A stretch of 64,000 bases of DNA from Hibiscus mutabilis (lineage: Eukaryota; Streptophyta; Magnoliopsida; Malvales; Malvaceae), in contig CM033752.1 of the NCBI GenBank assembly GCA_019671005.1, positions 25,490,969 through 25,554,968 of the forward strand, given 5' to 3'. Shown here piece after piece: positions 1-10,623 of the stretch. The notes beneath the pieces were generated by a model. That model was given only the letters and a program-made list of their open reading frames with translations, did no database searches and was not told the DNA's origin. Both the position numbers and the translations under genes were made by a program. Every line of letters begins with the position of its first letter. Position 1 is the stretch's first letter.

Positions 1-662
1 GCACTAGATGAATTAACATACATCCACGCTGAGATTTCCAATCTTACCAGTATGGTGAGAACTTTGCAAAAGAGTAAAGAATCTCAATAGATTAATGCAT
101 TTGACCCATTTTGCACCATATGTAGGGAGGACCATTACATGGAAGATTGTCCTGCCAACCCAGAGTCGATAAATTTTGTTGGCAATTTCAATCATAATTA
201 TAATAAAAATTCTAATACTTACAATGCATGATGGAGGCAATACCCAAATTTAGCTTGGGGAAATCAAGGGGGTAATCAAAACAATGCCCAGCGTCAGAAT
301 AGCACTGTTCAGCAAAGATTCCATCAAAATGCCATGCCACAAAGGGCGCAAAGCAATTTTTATGTAGGACAAAGAAGCAACCAGGAGACTTTGACAGAAT
401 ATATGGAGAGGATGATTCAACTGTTCAGAGTTTGGCAGCATCTATACGAAACCTAGAGATTCTGATTGGACAGATTGCCAATGCACTTAACAATCGACCC
501 CAAGGGTCATTGCAAAGCGATACAGAAAATGCTCGGTATAGAGGCAATGAACACTGCAAAGTTATAACTCTACAAAGTGGCAAACAATGCGAGGCTAAGA
601 TACCTGTCAAACAGTCATCCAATTACCAAGAGAAAGGACCAGTAGATGAACCAAAAGAATAG
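1..662 (+). pseudogene. gag: Athila-like gag C-terminal part with zinc knuckle
   Basis: Frame 1 reads from the first base through a region starting ALDELTYIHAEI. The zinc knuckle CTICREDHYMEDC (CX2CX3HX4C) lies at about 112-150 and is followed by the Athila-typical stretch NPESINFVGNFN and an Asn/Gln-rich tail. Gag packages element RNA in cytoplasmic particles. In-frame stops occur at about 88 and 229. Near 400-430 the reading shifts to frame 3, which carries SIRNLEILIGQIANALNNRP and ITLQSGK, then ends at 662. The knuckle is intact but the gene cannot give a full product. Confidence 0.8.
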
Positions 663-769
663 AAAATAAAAAAATAGACATAAGCGATGCTAGACCACTG
701 ACCTATGCCAGACCACAATCAGATGCCAGCCACCCTTTGTCAAAGCCGGTAGAGTCAGCATTTGCTTAC

Positions 770-1368
770 CCATCTCTACCGTTTCCACAAAGACTACAGA
801 AGCACAAGCAGGATCAGTAATTTAAGCGCTTCTTAGAAGTTTTTAAGTAGTTACAGATCAACATACCATTAGTAGAAGCTCTTGAGAAAATGCCCAATTA
901 CATTAAATTCATGAAGGACATTCTATCCGAAAAGAAGAAATTGGGTGATTTTAAGACTGTAGCTCTCACTGAGGGATACAATGTAATGGTACTCAATTGC
1001 TAGCCACCTAAGCTTAAAGATCGAAGAAGTTTTACTATTCCTTGTACCATTGGCAACAGATTCATGGGTAAAGCACTGTGTGACCTAAAAGCCAGCATCA
1101 ATTTGATACCAATGTCTATTTTCAAAAAGTTTAGCATTAAAGCAAGGCCTACCACCGTAACACTTTAGTTGGTAGTCCGATCTTTTGTACATCCTAAGGG
1201 TAAGATAGAGGATGTGCTAGTGAAGGTAGATAAATTTATATTTCCAGCTGATTTTATCATTTTAGATTATGAGGCAGACATGAATATCCTAATCATATTG
1301 GGCAGACCATTCCTTGCCACAGGTAGAGCCTTAATTGATGTTCATATAGGTGAATTAACTAGCGTATG
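770..1368 (+). pseudogene. Athila-like aspartic protease and preceding linker
   Basis: From about 779 the reading resembles the conserved Athila linker (PFPQRLQKHKQD, then LVEALEKMPNYIKFMKDIL) interrupted by stops. It leads into the protease core from about 1021: FTIPCTIGNRFMGKALCDL, then KASINLIPMSIFKKF, then after one stop VRSFVHPKGKIEDVLVKVD and ILGRPFLATGRALIDV. The catalytic loop, DLGAS in active relatives, reads DLKAS here, so the flap-side Gly is lost. The enzyme would cleave the gag-pol polyprotein. It is inactive by sequence: stops plus the loop substitution. Confidence 0.75.
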
Positions 1369-1597
1369 AATGACTATCATGTTTCGTTTAATGTATTTCA
1401 AGCTCTTAAATATGCAGATGAACTAGAGGAATGCCAAGTTGATGAGATGATGGAGTTCATTTTCACTATGGTGCCAAGACACGAAAGATGATGCTAGAGA
1501 ATGGGTTGATGAAATTTAGACGAATGAAGACACTGAAAGACCAACGTTGGAGAACAAAGTTGCTAATTACTTTGGCTAGTCAGAGCCACTGGAGCTG

Positions 1598-2560
1598 GTG
1601 GGCAGAGAAATCAAGGCAACTAAACTATCCGTCGATGAGCCACCAGAGTTGGAACTAAAACCATTTCCAGACCACCTCAAGTACCCCTACTTAGGTAAAC
1701 ACTATACTTTGGCAGTAATCATTGCTGCTGATCTATCAATTGATCAGGAGGAGAGATTGCTAGAAATCTTAAGCAAATATAAGCAAGCTCTGGGATAGAC
1801 CTTGGCTGATATCCGAGGTATAAGCCTCACTATTTGCATGCACAAAATAATCTTGGATGAACATCATGGCAAAACAATTGAGGGCCAGAGAAGAATGAAC
1901 CCGAGCATGAAAGGGGATGTTAAGAAAGAAATTATCAAGTGGCTAGATATCGGGATAATTTATCCCATTTTTTGGGTTAGCCTGATGTAATGTGTGCCAA
2001 AGAAAGGTTGCATAATCGTGTTCAAAAAGCAAGGATGAGTTGATTCTCTCCAGAATTATTACCGGGTGGAGAGTATGCATGGACTAAAGGAAGCTGAATA
2101 ATGCCACCAAGAAATATCAATTTCCCCTACCCTTCATCGATTAAATGTTGGACAGGTTGGCAGGTAAGGCATACTGTTGCTTCCTAGATGGTTATTCATG
2201 GTATAATCAGATTGCTATCGCTTCAGAAGATAAAGAGAAAACCACATTCACTTTTCCATATGGGATATTCGCCTTTAGGAGAATGCCTTTTGGACTATTT
2301 AATACTCCGACAACATTCCAAAGATGTATGATGTCTATTCTCTCTGACATGATTGAGAACAATCTAGAAGTTTTCATGGATGATTTCTCAGTGTTAGGCA
2401 AAACATTCGAGGAATGCCTTCAGAGTCTAGAGCTTGTTTTGAGGAGATGTATTGAGACTAACCTAGTCTTAAACTAGGAAAAATGCCATTTCATGGTAAA
2501 GAAAGGCATAGTTCTAGTCACAGAGTAACCAAGAGAGGCCTGAAAGTAGACAAGGAGAAG
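1598..2560 (+). pseudogene. Athila-like reverse transcriptase
   Basis: Frame 2 from 1598 carries the region before RT (PPELELKPFPDHLKYPYLG, then EERLLEILSKYKQALG) and then CMHKIILDEHHGKTIEGQRR and EIIKWLDIGIIYPI. Frame 3 resumes at 2145 with LAGKAYCCFLDGYSWYNQIA, FAFRRMPFGLFNTPTTFQRC and the catalytic box FMDDFSVLG (YxDD type) near 2375-2400, then EECLQSLELVLRRCIETNL. RT copies element RNA into cDNA. Both Asp of the box remain, but at least two frame changes and several stops break the gene. Confidence 0.85.
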
Positions 2561-2579
2561 GTTGATGCAATCAAATAAT

Positions 2580-3110
2580 TGCCACCACCTACAAGTATAA
2601 AAGGTATCAGAAGTTTTTTAAGACATGTAGGCTTTTATTGTCGGTTCATTAAAGATTTCTCAAAAATTTCTAAACCTTTATGATTGCTTTTGGAATAAAA
2701 TACCACTTTTGCATTTGATGATTCTTGTCAAAAAGCATTTCAAGAACTTAAGGACAGATTGATTAATGCCCCTATAGTCGTGACACCGGACTGGAATGAG
2801 CCTTTCGAGCTCATGTGTGATTCCAACAATTATGTTGTTGGAGCTGTGCCAAGAAAAAGGTGTGGCAAGGTTTTCCATACCATTTACTATGCCAACCAAA
2901 CATTGAATAAAGCCTAACTCAACTACACCACTACCGAGAAGAAGTTTCTCGCAGTTGTGTTTGTATTTGATAACTTCAGATCTTACTTAGTAGGTAACAA
3001 AGTTGTGGTGTATACAGATCACTTGGCATTAAAATACCTCTCAGCAAAAAGGATGCCAAGCCTAGACTGATTTGATGGATGCTTTTGCTGCAAGAACTTA
3101 ATCTCAAGAT
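2580..3110 (+). pseudogene. Athila-like RT connection and RNase H
   Basis: After the RT thumb-like region with the SIKGIRSFLRHVGFY relic, the sequence carries the RNase H domain: FDDSCQKAFQELKDRLINAP, PDWNEPFELMCDSNNYVVGA, FHTIYYANQTLNKA, LNYTTTEKKFLAVVFVFDNF and VVVYTDHLALKYL. RNase H degrades the RNA strand during reverse transcription. The canonical CDAS motif reads CDSN, and stops fall at about 2917 and 3068. It is one of the more recognisable blocks of this element but not functional. Confidence 0.8.
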
Positions 3111-4493
3111 TAGAGACAAGAAGGGGAGAAAAAACTTGGTAGCTGACCATTTATCACAGATAGAGCGTTACCTTGAGGAAGGGAGAGCCACGACCATTAG
3201 AGATGAATTCCCCGATGAATACTTACTTGTAGTCGATTTTTTGCCATGGTACGCTGACATAGTCAATTATCTGGTAAGCAATATTTTTTCATCTAATCTA
3301 GCGAGTAGAGACAGGAAATGTTTTTTGCAAGATGTTCGACAATATTATCGGGATGAGCCAATTTTGTTCAAGCAATATTTCGACCAAGTGATCTGCCGAT
3401 GTGTGCAGAGGAGAAGTAGCATAACATTTTGCAGTTATGCCATGCAGCACCGTATGGAGGACATTTTGCTGGAATGAAGACCACTGCCAAGGTGTTACAG
3501 TCTGAATTATTTTGGCCTACATTGTTTAAAGACGCTCATTACTTTGCCAAGGCATGTGATCGATGCCAGCAGACGGGTAACATATCTAGCAGACATCAAT
3601 TGCCGCTCCATAATATTATGTTAGTAGAGTTGTTTAACGTATGGGAAATAGACTCCATGGGTCCCTTTCCTCCATCGTTTGGGAACCTATATATCCTAGT
3701 AGCTTTGCCAACAAACGCTGCCAAGGCTGTTGCCAAGTTCCTTCATAAGCATATCTTTTCTAGATTTGGTACCCCCAGAGCCATCATTCATGATGAAGGA
3801 ACGCATTTTAAGTGCAATTTAATCTCTAAAGTTCTGTGCAGGTACATGATCCAGCAACGTATTGCCACAACTTACCATCCCCAAACAAATGGCCAAGCAG
3901 AGATCTCAAACAAAGAAATCAAGAACATTATGGAAAACCTGTGAATCCGACATAGAGGGACTGATCTTTGAGATTAGATGATTCATTGTGGGCTTACAAA
4001 ACAAGCTTTAAGACTCTGTTGGGAACTTCTCATTATAGGCTCGTGTTTGGTAAGGCATGTCACTTACCGGTGGAATTAGAGTATATAGCTTATTGGACAA
4101 TCAAAAAGCTCAACACGGAGTGGAGAGTTGCCGTGCAAAACATTTATTGGACATAAATAAATTAGAGGAGTTCAAAACTCAACTTATGAGAATTTCAGAC
4201 TCTACAAAAAAGGAACAAAACGATGGCATGACAACAAGATATTGCCAAGACAATTTGAAGTAGGCCAACATGTCTTGTTGTTTAACTCAAGGCTAAAGTT
4301 GTTTTCGGGTAAGCTCAAGTCTAGATGGTCAAGACCCTTTGAAGTTGTGAAAACATATGCTTATGGAGCAGTTGATATCAAGAATGTGAAAACGGGAACA
4401 ATTTTCAAAGTAAACGGCCAAAGATTGAAGCACTACTTAGAAGGCACTCGTAGTGATGCCAATGAGGTTGTCCTCTTGGCAGAGGTTCTGTGA
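3079..4493 (+). pseudogene. Athila-like integrase
   Basis: A frame from 3079 carries the RNase H-integrase linker (KGRKNLVADHLSQIE). A second frame from 3429 carries the HHCC zinc domain (HAAPYGGHFAG then CDRCQQ), the first catalytic Asp in EIDSMGPFPPSFGN, the second in IHDEGTHF and the Glu in QTNGQAEISNKEIKNI. Between YILVA and LPTNAAKAV about 14 residues usual for the family are missing, an in-frame loss in the core. The C-terminal part continues in 3968-4156 and in 4242-4493, which has the GPY-like region SRWSRPFEVVKTYAYGAVDI and ends at a stop at 4493. Integrase would join cDNA to the chromosome. It is broken by frameshifts. Confidence 0.85.
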
Positions 4494-4502
4494 ACGTCAT
4501 CA

Positions 4503-4919
4503 TCATGGTTGTTGCTGCTTCTCCGTCCACACATAAGGAACATTCTTCTGTAACAACTTGGTCAACGGTGCTGCAATACTCGAGAACCCCTCAACGAAAC
4601 GACGATAATAACCAGCCAACCCAAGAAAACTTCTCACCTCTGATATAGACTTAGGTGGCTTCCAATTGAGAATAGCTTCAATCTTCTGCGGATCAACGCG
4701 AATACCCTCCGCGAAAACCACATAACCAAGGAATGTCTCTTCCTTTAGCCAAAACTCGCACTTGCTCAACTTAGAGTACAGCTGATTATCCTTCAACACT
4801 TGCAACAATATCTGCAAATGCCGAACATGCTCTTCCTCAGTCTGGGAGTACACAAGAATATTACCTATGAACACCACCACGAACTGATCAAGATATTCAT
4901 GGAACACCCTTAACCTCAA
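4503..4919 (-). pseudogene. Chromovirus reverse transcriptase, C-terminal fragment
   Basis: One open minus-strand frame encodes VFHEYLDQFVVVFIGNILVY, KLSKCEFWLKEETFLGYVV, RVDPQKIEAILNWKPPKS and ISEVRSFLGLAGYYRRFVEG: the palm end and thumb of a Ty3/gypsy RT, running into the connection domain (APLTKLLQKN...WTEKQQQ). The catalytic box, FIDDILVYS in active relatives, reads FIGNILVYS, so both catalytic Asp are lost. The front two-thirds of RT is absent, because in E5 several hundred bases of RT sit between protease and this point. The fragment is cut at 4503. Confidence 0.85.
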
Positions 4920-4924
4920 GACTC

Positions 4925-5225
4925 ACCACAATAGCTAAATAAGATTGCAACCTCCTTGTGACATCCTTTTTCCTTGAGCAGCCGCCACAACATTAGACAA
5001 GAATTCCATACTCTTCCCAATTACCACAACTTCATACTCACCAACTAATCTCAAAGAAAGCCCTTTTTTGGATCCACATCCACAACCGTCTTGTGCTCAC
5101 TCAACCATCCCATACCCCAAACACATTAAAACCATGGAATGGTAACTCCATTATCCCTGAGGCAACCCGTAACCAACACGCCAGAAGAACTAGTTACTAT
5201 CACTACTTCTGCCTCTAAAATGTTA
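4925..5225 (-). pseudogene. Chromovirus protease relic
   Basis: The nucleotide sequence parallels the E5 protease (60780-61060). Both have the Leu-rich SLRLVGEYEVV-like stretch around 5030-5060, the region matching 'SQHKTVIDFKTKRVLL' of E5 at about 5070-5110, and a TSSSG-like motif at about 5180-5210. No frame is open across it. The active-site part present in E5 is absent, replaced by the unrelated segment at 5226-5715. The functional call rests on this similarity only. Confidence 0.55.
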
Positions 5226-5715
5226 TCTGTAAGTGTGGACATATGTATGGATGATTACTTATATGTCATCCTAGATGCCTATGCATATGGATGCAATACC
5301 TCTAATGTCATGCCCAAAGATGTATGCATGTACTGACATATTTAAATATATACATATAAGTGTTTTTGCACTGTGCATGATCAACGTCCACACTCACTCA
5401 TAACATTCTCGATACCACAGTACACGAGAACACCACTACTCTGACTACCATCCAAAAGTAGGTATTTAGAGAATACCTAACATGAAATCATCTCGAATGT
5501 CATTAGCACATTTGATGCCCCCACAAACAGCTACAATAGCTAGTGGTCTAAAACCTAACTAGATCTAATCACTCTAGAACCTCAGAAAAAACTCTCAGGC
5601 GAGCAACCCTCACCTCAAACACGACAATTAACATGCCAAATCCTACCAACACTTAGGAGAATTCATCAAACATATGCTCACTTGACATATATGAAAACGT
5701 AGGCCCCAAATTAAC
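5226..5715. other. Interstitial segment inside E1, part shared with E5
   Basis: This roughly 490-bp stretch separates the end of gag from the rest of the protease. About 5235-5415 is clearly similar to 61653-61835 in E5 (shared words include GCCTATGCA, CTCTAATGTCATG, GTATGCATGTA, TGACATATTTAAAT and TATAAGTGTTTT). In E5 it lies in the relic gag/leader area, not between gag and protease. No coding potential is seen. It could be a small mobile insertion or a displaced piece of the element. Confidence 0.5.
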
Positions 5716-6462
5716 CTAAGATAACAATGATAAAGATTGCAAAGCGAAAGTACCTGCGAACACATCCAGGTCATTGCAACCTTCTTGACGAACAAAGCTC
5801 TGTGCTGGTCCACCATTCTCCGGTCGCCCAACAACCTCCTGAACTGGTGTAGCTCTTGCAATACTAGAACAATCACGCTTTAGGTGATCAGAAGATCCAT
5901 ATTTCCAGCAACTCATGGCATTTCCCCAATAAACACCCATGTGACGTTTACCACAATGCTCACACGCAGCTCTAATATGAACTCCCTGGTTACCCTGACC
6001 AACATTGTCACCATGCTTGTGACCCAACTTACGCCTCTTATCACAAGACCTCCTATTCTGCTTCCTAGAATAGCCAAAATCAGCCGCTCTCTTACTCGAG
6101 CTCATACTCGCTGCCTTCCAAGAAGCAACTAAGGACAAACCTTGTTCGACCACCATAATAGGTGTCGGTGCTTGCACTTGCACTCCAGCCACCGCTACTC
6201 GAAAAGTTGTCATCACCGCTTGGACCAACGGGGTCAGATCACCAAAGAATGACACTGGAGGCGCTTGTGGTACACCACCTGCCCCAACAACAATAGGAGG
6301 AACCATTGGAGGAGGAGGTAAATCATTAGAGAGATTCCCTCTCACAACACTATTATGCCCAACTCCAGCACTACCAGTCATTACACAAAACTCACGTCGA
6401 ACCACGCTAACAAGAACATCAAAACACGTTAAAGTTAGGCTAGCATTAGGCAAAGGATCCAA
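5716..6462 (-). pseudogene. gag: Chromovirus gag, C-terminal half with zinc-knuckle region, running into protease
   Basis: A 248-residue minus-strand open frame begins MDPLPNASLTLTCF. Residues about 50-90 are a Pro-rich linker (NDLPPPPMVPPIVVGAGGVP), followed by a basic stretch (SSKRAADFGYSRKQNRRSCD then KRRKLGHKHG) and a zinc-binding region. CEHCGKRH is followed by CWKYGSSDHLKRDC, where Tyr replaces the second Cys of the usual CX2CX4HX4C. The end, DVFAGTFALQSLSLL, is the start of the protease domain in the same frame, as in E5 (DVIAGTFTLQSIPLI). The usual gag capsid domain upstream is missing. PBS and leader lie 165 bp upstream. Confidence 0.75.
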
Positions 6463-6627
6463 GACAACTTTATAAAACCCTTTTTTTAAACCTCAGCAAT
6501 AGGCAATTTGTTCCCAAACCATATCCCAACATGATGTTAAACAATCACCGTTCATATACACAACCACCGTGCAACTTAAACAACAACAGCTAATCAAACA
6601 GCAACATCCTAACTTTTCATAAACTTG
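6463..6627 (-). other. E1 untranslated leader between PBS and gag
   Basis: Short AT-rich stretch between the PBS and the gag frame on the minus strand. No motif or gene is visible in it. It is probably the residue of a longer leader plus gag N-terminus, since full chromovirus gag genes are longer than what remains here. Confidence 0.5.
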
Positions 6628-6639
6628 TCTCTGATACCA
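6628..6639 (-). other. E1 primer-binding site, initiator-Met tRNA type
   Basis: On the minus strand the sequence is TGGTATCAGAGA, 5 bp downstream of the LTR end. It agrees with the 3' end complement of plant initiator tRNA-Met (TGGTATCAGAGC) except for the last base. This fixes the element's orientation as minus. Confidence 0.85.
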
Positions 6640-7059
6640 ACAAATGTAACCCCCTCGACCCGACCTAGTCGCAAGACTGGTCTGAGCAAGCTACATTAGG
6701 TTTACCGAAGTAAACTGGGAAGATTAAACCTAAAACACGTCTTTTTTTTCTTTTTATCTTGTCTAGATGCATTAACGCTTTCCTACATAATCATATTGTT
6801 CATAGGTGAGCACTCATCTCAATCGGGCATCGTAACGACATCTAATTAGACACAACACAATTTAGGGACCAAATTGTAAATTCAGCAATATAAAACGGCT
6901 TTTCCAATTTTTAAGTTACCAGGCTTCAATTAAGTTCGTTTCATGCTTATATGTCAAAAAATCAGCTTCAGATGATCATCCATGCTCAAATAATTGACAA
7001 AACAAGAATCAAGGACTAAAACGAAAGAAAACAAAACTGGCCTTTCGTGACATTAATAG

Positions 7060-7410
7060 ATTTAACGACATCCGTATCGATATGCTGAGGCCCGTATCGA
7101 TACAGTTGTGAACACATCGTTTTGATACAGTTAGGCCAGTACTGATATGCTACTTTGAGTTTAAAATACGGTTTGGAATCATTTCTCATCGTACCAATAC
7201 GGTACCTTGGTGTTTCGGTACGCGACCTTGTCTCCAAAAAGTAAAATTCCAATGACCACTAGGCGTACCTAAACGCCTCTGCCTGTATCGATACACCCTG
7301 GCCTTGTTTTCCTGTCTGTACCGAAACACCTCTACCTGTACCGAAATACCGTGGCCTTAATTGCCTAGCCGTACCGATATGGTTCCTCGCATATCGGTAC
7401 ACCTGGGCCT
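7060..7410. repeat. Cluster of GTATCGATAC-like palindromes in E1 LTR
   Basis: About ten diverged copies of the palindromic core GTATCGATAC (variants GTACCGAAAC, GTACCGATAT, GTATCGATAT and others) recur at irregular spacings of about 20-60 bp, often flanked by CCTGGCC or CACC. They lie in the part of the LTR nearest the PBS. No coding sense is apparent. Confidence 0.7.
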
Positions 7411-8347
7411 GTAATGTCAAGATTAGCTAGTTTTCACACAATTCTATATGCAATTGGCCCCTATCAACTTTCAAACATGCATATCAACACCTCAATATAC
7501 ATAAACTACCATTTATATCAAGATTAGGCAACCAAACAACCTCATACTTCCAAATGACCATTCTAGAGGCATACTTCCTAGACTATCTGCCAAACATACC
7601 CAAAATGCACATTTAAACCATTCTCCGCATAAGTATCATGCCAACACGCTCAACATAGCATATTAAACCTAGTCAAACCAGCACAACATTGCAACCCACA
7701 AGGAAACTCTAGATGCATACCTAATCAACCATTCAACCTCAACTATAGGCAAGTAATAACTTCAAGCTGAGCATCATCTAACCATCAACAAAAACCATCA
7801 TAGAATCATTCTAGAACCCACAATGCAACAGATTTACAACTCCCAAAAACCATGGCGAACACATTGCCTTATTAACCAGAAACATAAACCGAGTTCATAC
7901 TCAAAAGTAGTTTATCTCTTGGATCCTTGCAAATCTTGCCTTTGCTGCCCTGAACTCTAATGCTCTGCATCATTAGGAAAAAGAGAGCGTAAGCACACAT
8001 GCTTAGTGAGGATGCTCATAAAACAATGATGCATTAAAAACCAATTGAAAACCAAATGCTTGGTTTCCCCAAAACATGCTTACAACCTAAGCATTTTTCC
8101 ATGATTCCAGCCGAATCAAAACATAATAACCTTTATATAACTTTATATACAATCCATGCTTAAATCCCAAAACATTTTAAACAAACCATGCTTAAATCCC
8201 AAAGAATTATAAATAAACCATGCTTAAATCCTAAAGCATTATAAACAAGGTTCAACACATGAACTTTTCACATATATTGGCATTTATAGTGACCCGAATA
8301 GACTACCTTTATCCCATACACATATCGGATACACGAATCTCTCATAC

Positions 8348-8740
8348 CATGCTTAGCTAAACCGCATGATATCCCAAACCTTGCCTAGTTAGATCGCAAG
8401 ATTTGACATCCTCGCCTAGTTATACCGTGAGCTTAACACCCTTGCCTAGTTACACCGCAAGTTTTCCATCTTTGCCTTGCTAAGCCGCAAGATTTGACAA
8501 TCCTCGCCTAGTTAAACCATGAGATGTTACTTCCTTGCCTAGTTAAACTGTGAGTTTTGCTTCCTTGCCTAGTTAAACTGCAAGATGTTATTTCCTCGCC
8601 TAGTTAAACCGTGAGTTGTACTTCCTTGCCTAGTTAAATCGCAAGATTACCATAAATTTGGGTTGCCTAGTTAACCTGCATACCCCAAATGATGTCCCAA
8701 CAGTCCGTGTGACCTTGTTAAACCGCCATTCCTCAAGGAC
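8348..8740. repeat. Hairpin minisatellite in E1 LTR, about 11 units of 30-32 bp
   Basis: Units share the core GCCTAGTTAAACCG. Each is bracketed by a 5-bp stem: CTTGC...GCAAG (units near 8380, 8441, 8564 and 8625), CTCGC...GTGAG (8411, 8595) and CATGC...GCATG (8348). The two arms change together between units, keeping pairing. A few units carry G-T or mismatched pairs (8471, 8503, 8534). The array decays at its right end (8663, 8713). Confidence 0.85.
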
Positions 8741-8789
8741 CCATGGCCATGATCGATTTTGTTTAGATTTTATAGTGCACTTTTAATCC

Positions 8790-8807
8790 TATGGCATGCC
8801 AACTATA
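8790..8807 (-). promoter_or_regulatory. Conserved palindromic LTR box (E1)
   Basis: Minus strand reads TATAGTTGGCATGCCATA with the 8-bp palindrome GGCATGCC. The same box occurs in LTRs of E2 and E3, and as a GGCTAGCC variant in E5, always just upstream (element sense) of a tandem array. A regulatory role is inferred from conservation only. Confidence 0.6.
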
Positions 8808-10450
8808 TCCAATTGTTTTCTCACCTTGTCTCATAGCTAATATATCATTTACAAAACCATTTACTACCACTTACTTACTGTTTTACGATGCATTCAACAA
8901 CACATCACATATGCAAATCTTATTGCCAATGCAGTAACACCATTCGCAACCAGAATGAAAACCAATGCTCAATAGCATTTAAGAAACTTTCAAAACCCTT
9001 CATATGTACTCAAAATCATGCATAACCAGTAAGTAAATCATACCATGTTTATCACCAAAACATGCAACAACATGCTCATATCTAAGCCGATATTCAAGAG
9101 CAAAATAAGGGAAACTTACTTCCGAGCTTAGGTAAGTGTCTCACACTTACCCTAAACTCCAAACAACCTTTACAAACCTTTATAAAGCATTAAAAACCAG
9201 TTTCCACTCACCGATACGCCTCGTCTTCCTTGCCAACGCGAAACAAGCTCTCGGCAAGCAGCCAAACAATGTCAAGCTTCATCGCCTTGATTATCCCCTA
9301 TTTTCAACACATAAAACCAGAGGATAAATGCATTAAAATACATTCAAACCATTACCTAACAGCAATCTCCCGCAACACCCAAGTTGCCCACTAAAAAAAC
9401 CATTCAAAACATACCGAAAATACCATCAAACGTTTCCAAAACTTAACCCAGCCAAAAAACAACAATTCAACCCATCAACCAACATCTCCAAAAACCCTTT
9501 CCTAACATCCTTTTACCTCTAGCAAAGATTAAACTCGACTATCTCCATAATAACTCAAAACTAGCAACCTAAACAATTAGAGATTCAAGAGTTTCAGGAT
9601 TCTATTGATAAAACAACTTATCAACATCAAAACACATCCAAAACATATATTAAATCAATCTCAAATACTGGAAATCAGATCTACTTCAAAAATCACCATG
9701 TTTCATCAATATTTCCAAAATAACTTAATTAAACATTGATAAAACATTAAAATCACATTACAACTTATAAATCAATGATCAAATACTTGGGAATATCAAT
9801 AAAGAACCATTTAACAGTGGAGATCACAAACCTTACCCTTGTTATGTGATTTCTCCTTCAATTGGCTTGTTTAAGGCTAAGAAAATATAAGATTTCAATG
9901 AGATTTTGCAAAACAAAGTTAAAGAATCAAATTAAAATCAATAATCTAAGTGAAAAGAGTTCCTTACCTCTAGATTTTGATGAAATTCTGAGTGTTTGGA
10001 AGAAAAGAAGTTGAGAGAAAAGGTTTAGGAAAAAGTTACGTGAATTTCTTTTAAAAGCTAATAACTAACTTTAGATATTTAATCCTTATTAACACCCTTT
10101 TAAAACACATGTTTAAAATGATTTAATTGAAGAGAGAAACCACCAGCAAACACTTGGTATATTAGCTTCTTAAGGATTCTAAGGATTTGACCCTTTTGAT
10201 TTTAGTCACTTAAAACAATTTTCAAAAATCGCATTTTGGTCACTAACCCAAAATGTCATATTTCCAAATTCCTTTTTATAAAATTGATTCCACAAAAATA
10301 AATATATATTAAAAGATGATTTTTAACTATTTTCCATATTTTTATCTTACCAAAAATATACGGTCCCGAATTCGACTCAAACATCTAACCCGGTCTACCT
10401 GACCGTCTAATAAACCTTCAAACTTCTAAACTCAAAACTGGGGTGTTACA

Positions 10451-10623
10451 CTTTGCTCCTCATATAATCAAGGACGCTCTTTGCTCATCATATAAGCATC
10501 TCTTTAGTGCACTTAGCACCATGGGCTTAGATCCCCAAGGTGGATATTACACCGTAGTAGTCACAAAACAGACAAATATCAGAACAGAATGATGCAGCTG
10601 CTAAGACTCTATGGAATGCAAAA
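10451..10623 (-). repeat. Fragment of E3 LTR between E1 and E2
   Basis: The sequence matches 53404-53570 in the E3 5' LTR (shared words CTCATATAATCAAGGACGCT, TTAGTGCACTTAGCACCATG, ATGATGCAGCTGCTAAGACT). It is the piece of the E3 3' LTR left of the E2 insertion; the continuation resumes at 46271. Its left edge is cut in mid-repeat by the E1 LTR. Confidence 0.85.

Larger units (their letters stand above)
1..4495 (+). mobile_element. Athila-like Ty3/gypsy retrotransposon, decayed, 5' end outside window
   Basis: Fragments in the order gag (zinc knuckle), protease, RT, RNase H and integrase follow each other on the plus strand, the usual Athila-type gag-pol order. Family-typical motifs are visible: a CX2CX3HX4C knuckle, ITLQSGK after gag, DLKASINLIP in protease, FMDDFSVLG in RT and MGPFPPSFGN in integrase. 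Many stops and frameshifts make it a pseudo-element. The 5' LTR and gag N-terminus lie left of the window. The right end stops just after the integrase C-terminus, where minus-strand chromovirus sequence begins near 4500, so no env-like region, PPT or 3' LTR is present. The lineage is inferred from motifs; no alignment was run. Confidence 0.85.
4500..10450 (-). mobile_element. Tekay/Del-like chromovirus remnant (E1)
   Basis: On the minus strand, from high to low coordinate, lie a complete LTR, an initiator-Met PBS, gag, protease fragments and an RT fragment that stops at about 4503 against the Athila element. RNase H, integrase and the 3' LTR are missing. The LTR and pol pieces are homologous to element E5 near the right end (6645-7000 matches 62576-62940; gag-protease and RT also match). 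The right LTR edge (10450) abuts a fragment of the E3 LTR in mid-sequence, consistent with E1 having inserted into E3 before later truncation. I could not find a target duplication because the other end is gone. Confidence 0.8.
6645..10450 (-). repeat. E1 long terminal repeat, complete, about 3.8 kb
   Basis: In plus coordinates it runs from TGTAACCCCCT to GGGGTGTTACA, giving TG...CA ends and an imperfect terminal inverted repeat. The PBS adjoins its lower end, so on the minus strand this is the 5' LTR. At 3806 bp it is long, as usual for the Tekay/Del lineage. It holds no gene. Recognisable contents are a cluster of GTAYCGATAY palindromes (7060-7410), a hairpin minisatellite (8348-8740) and the conserved palindromic box (8790-8807). 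The rest is AT-rich and featureless to my reading. Confidence 0.85.
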
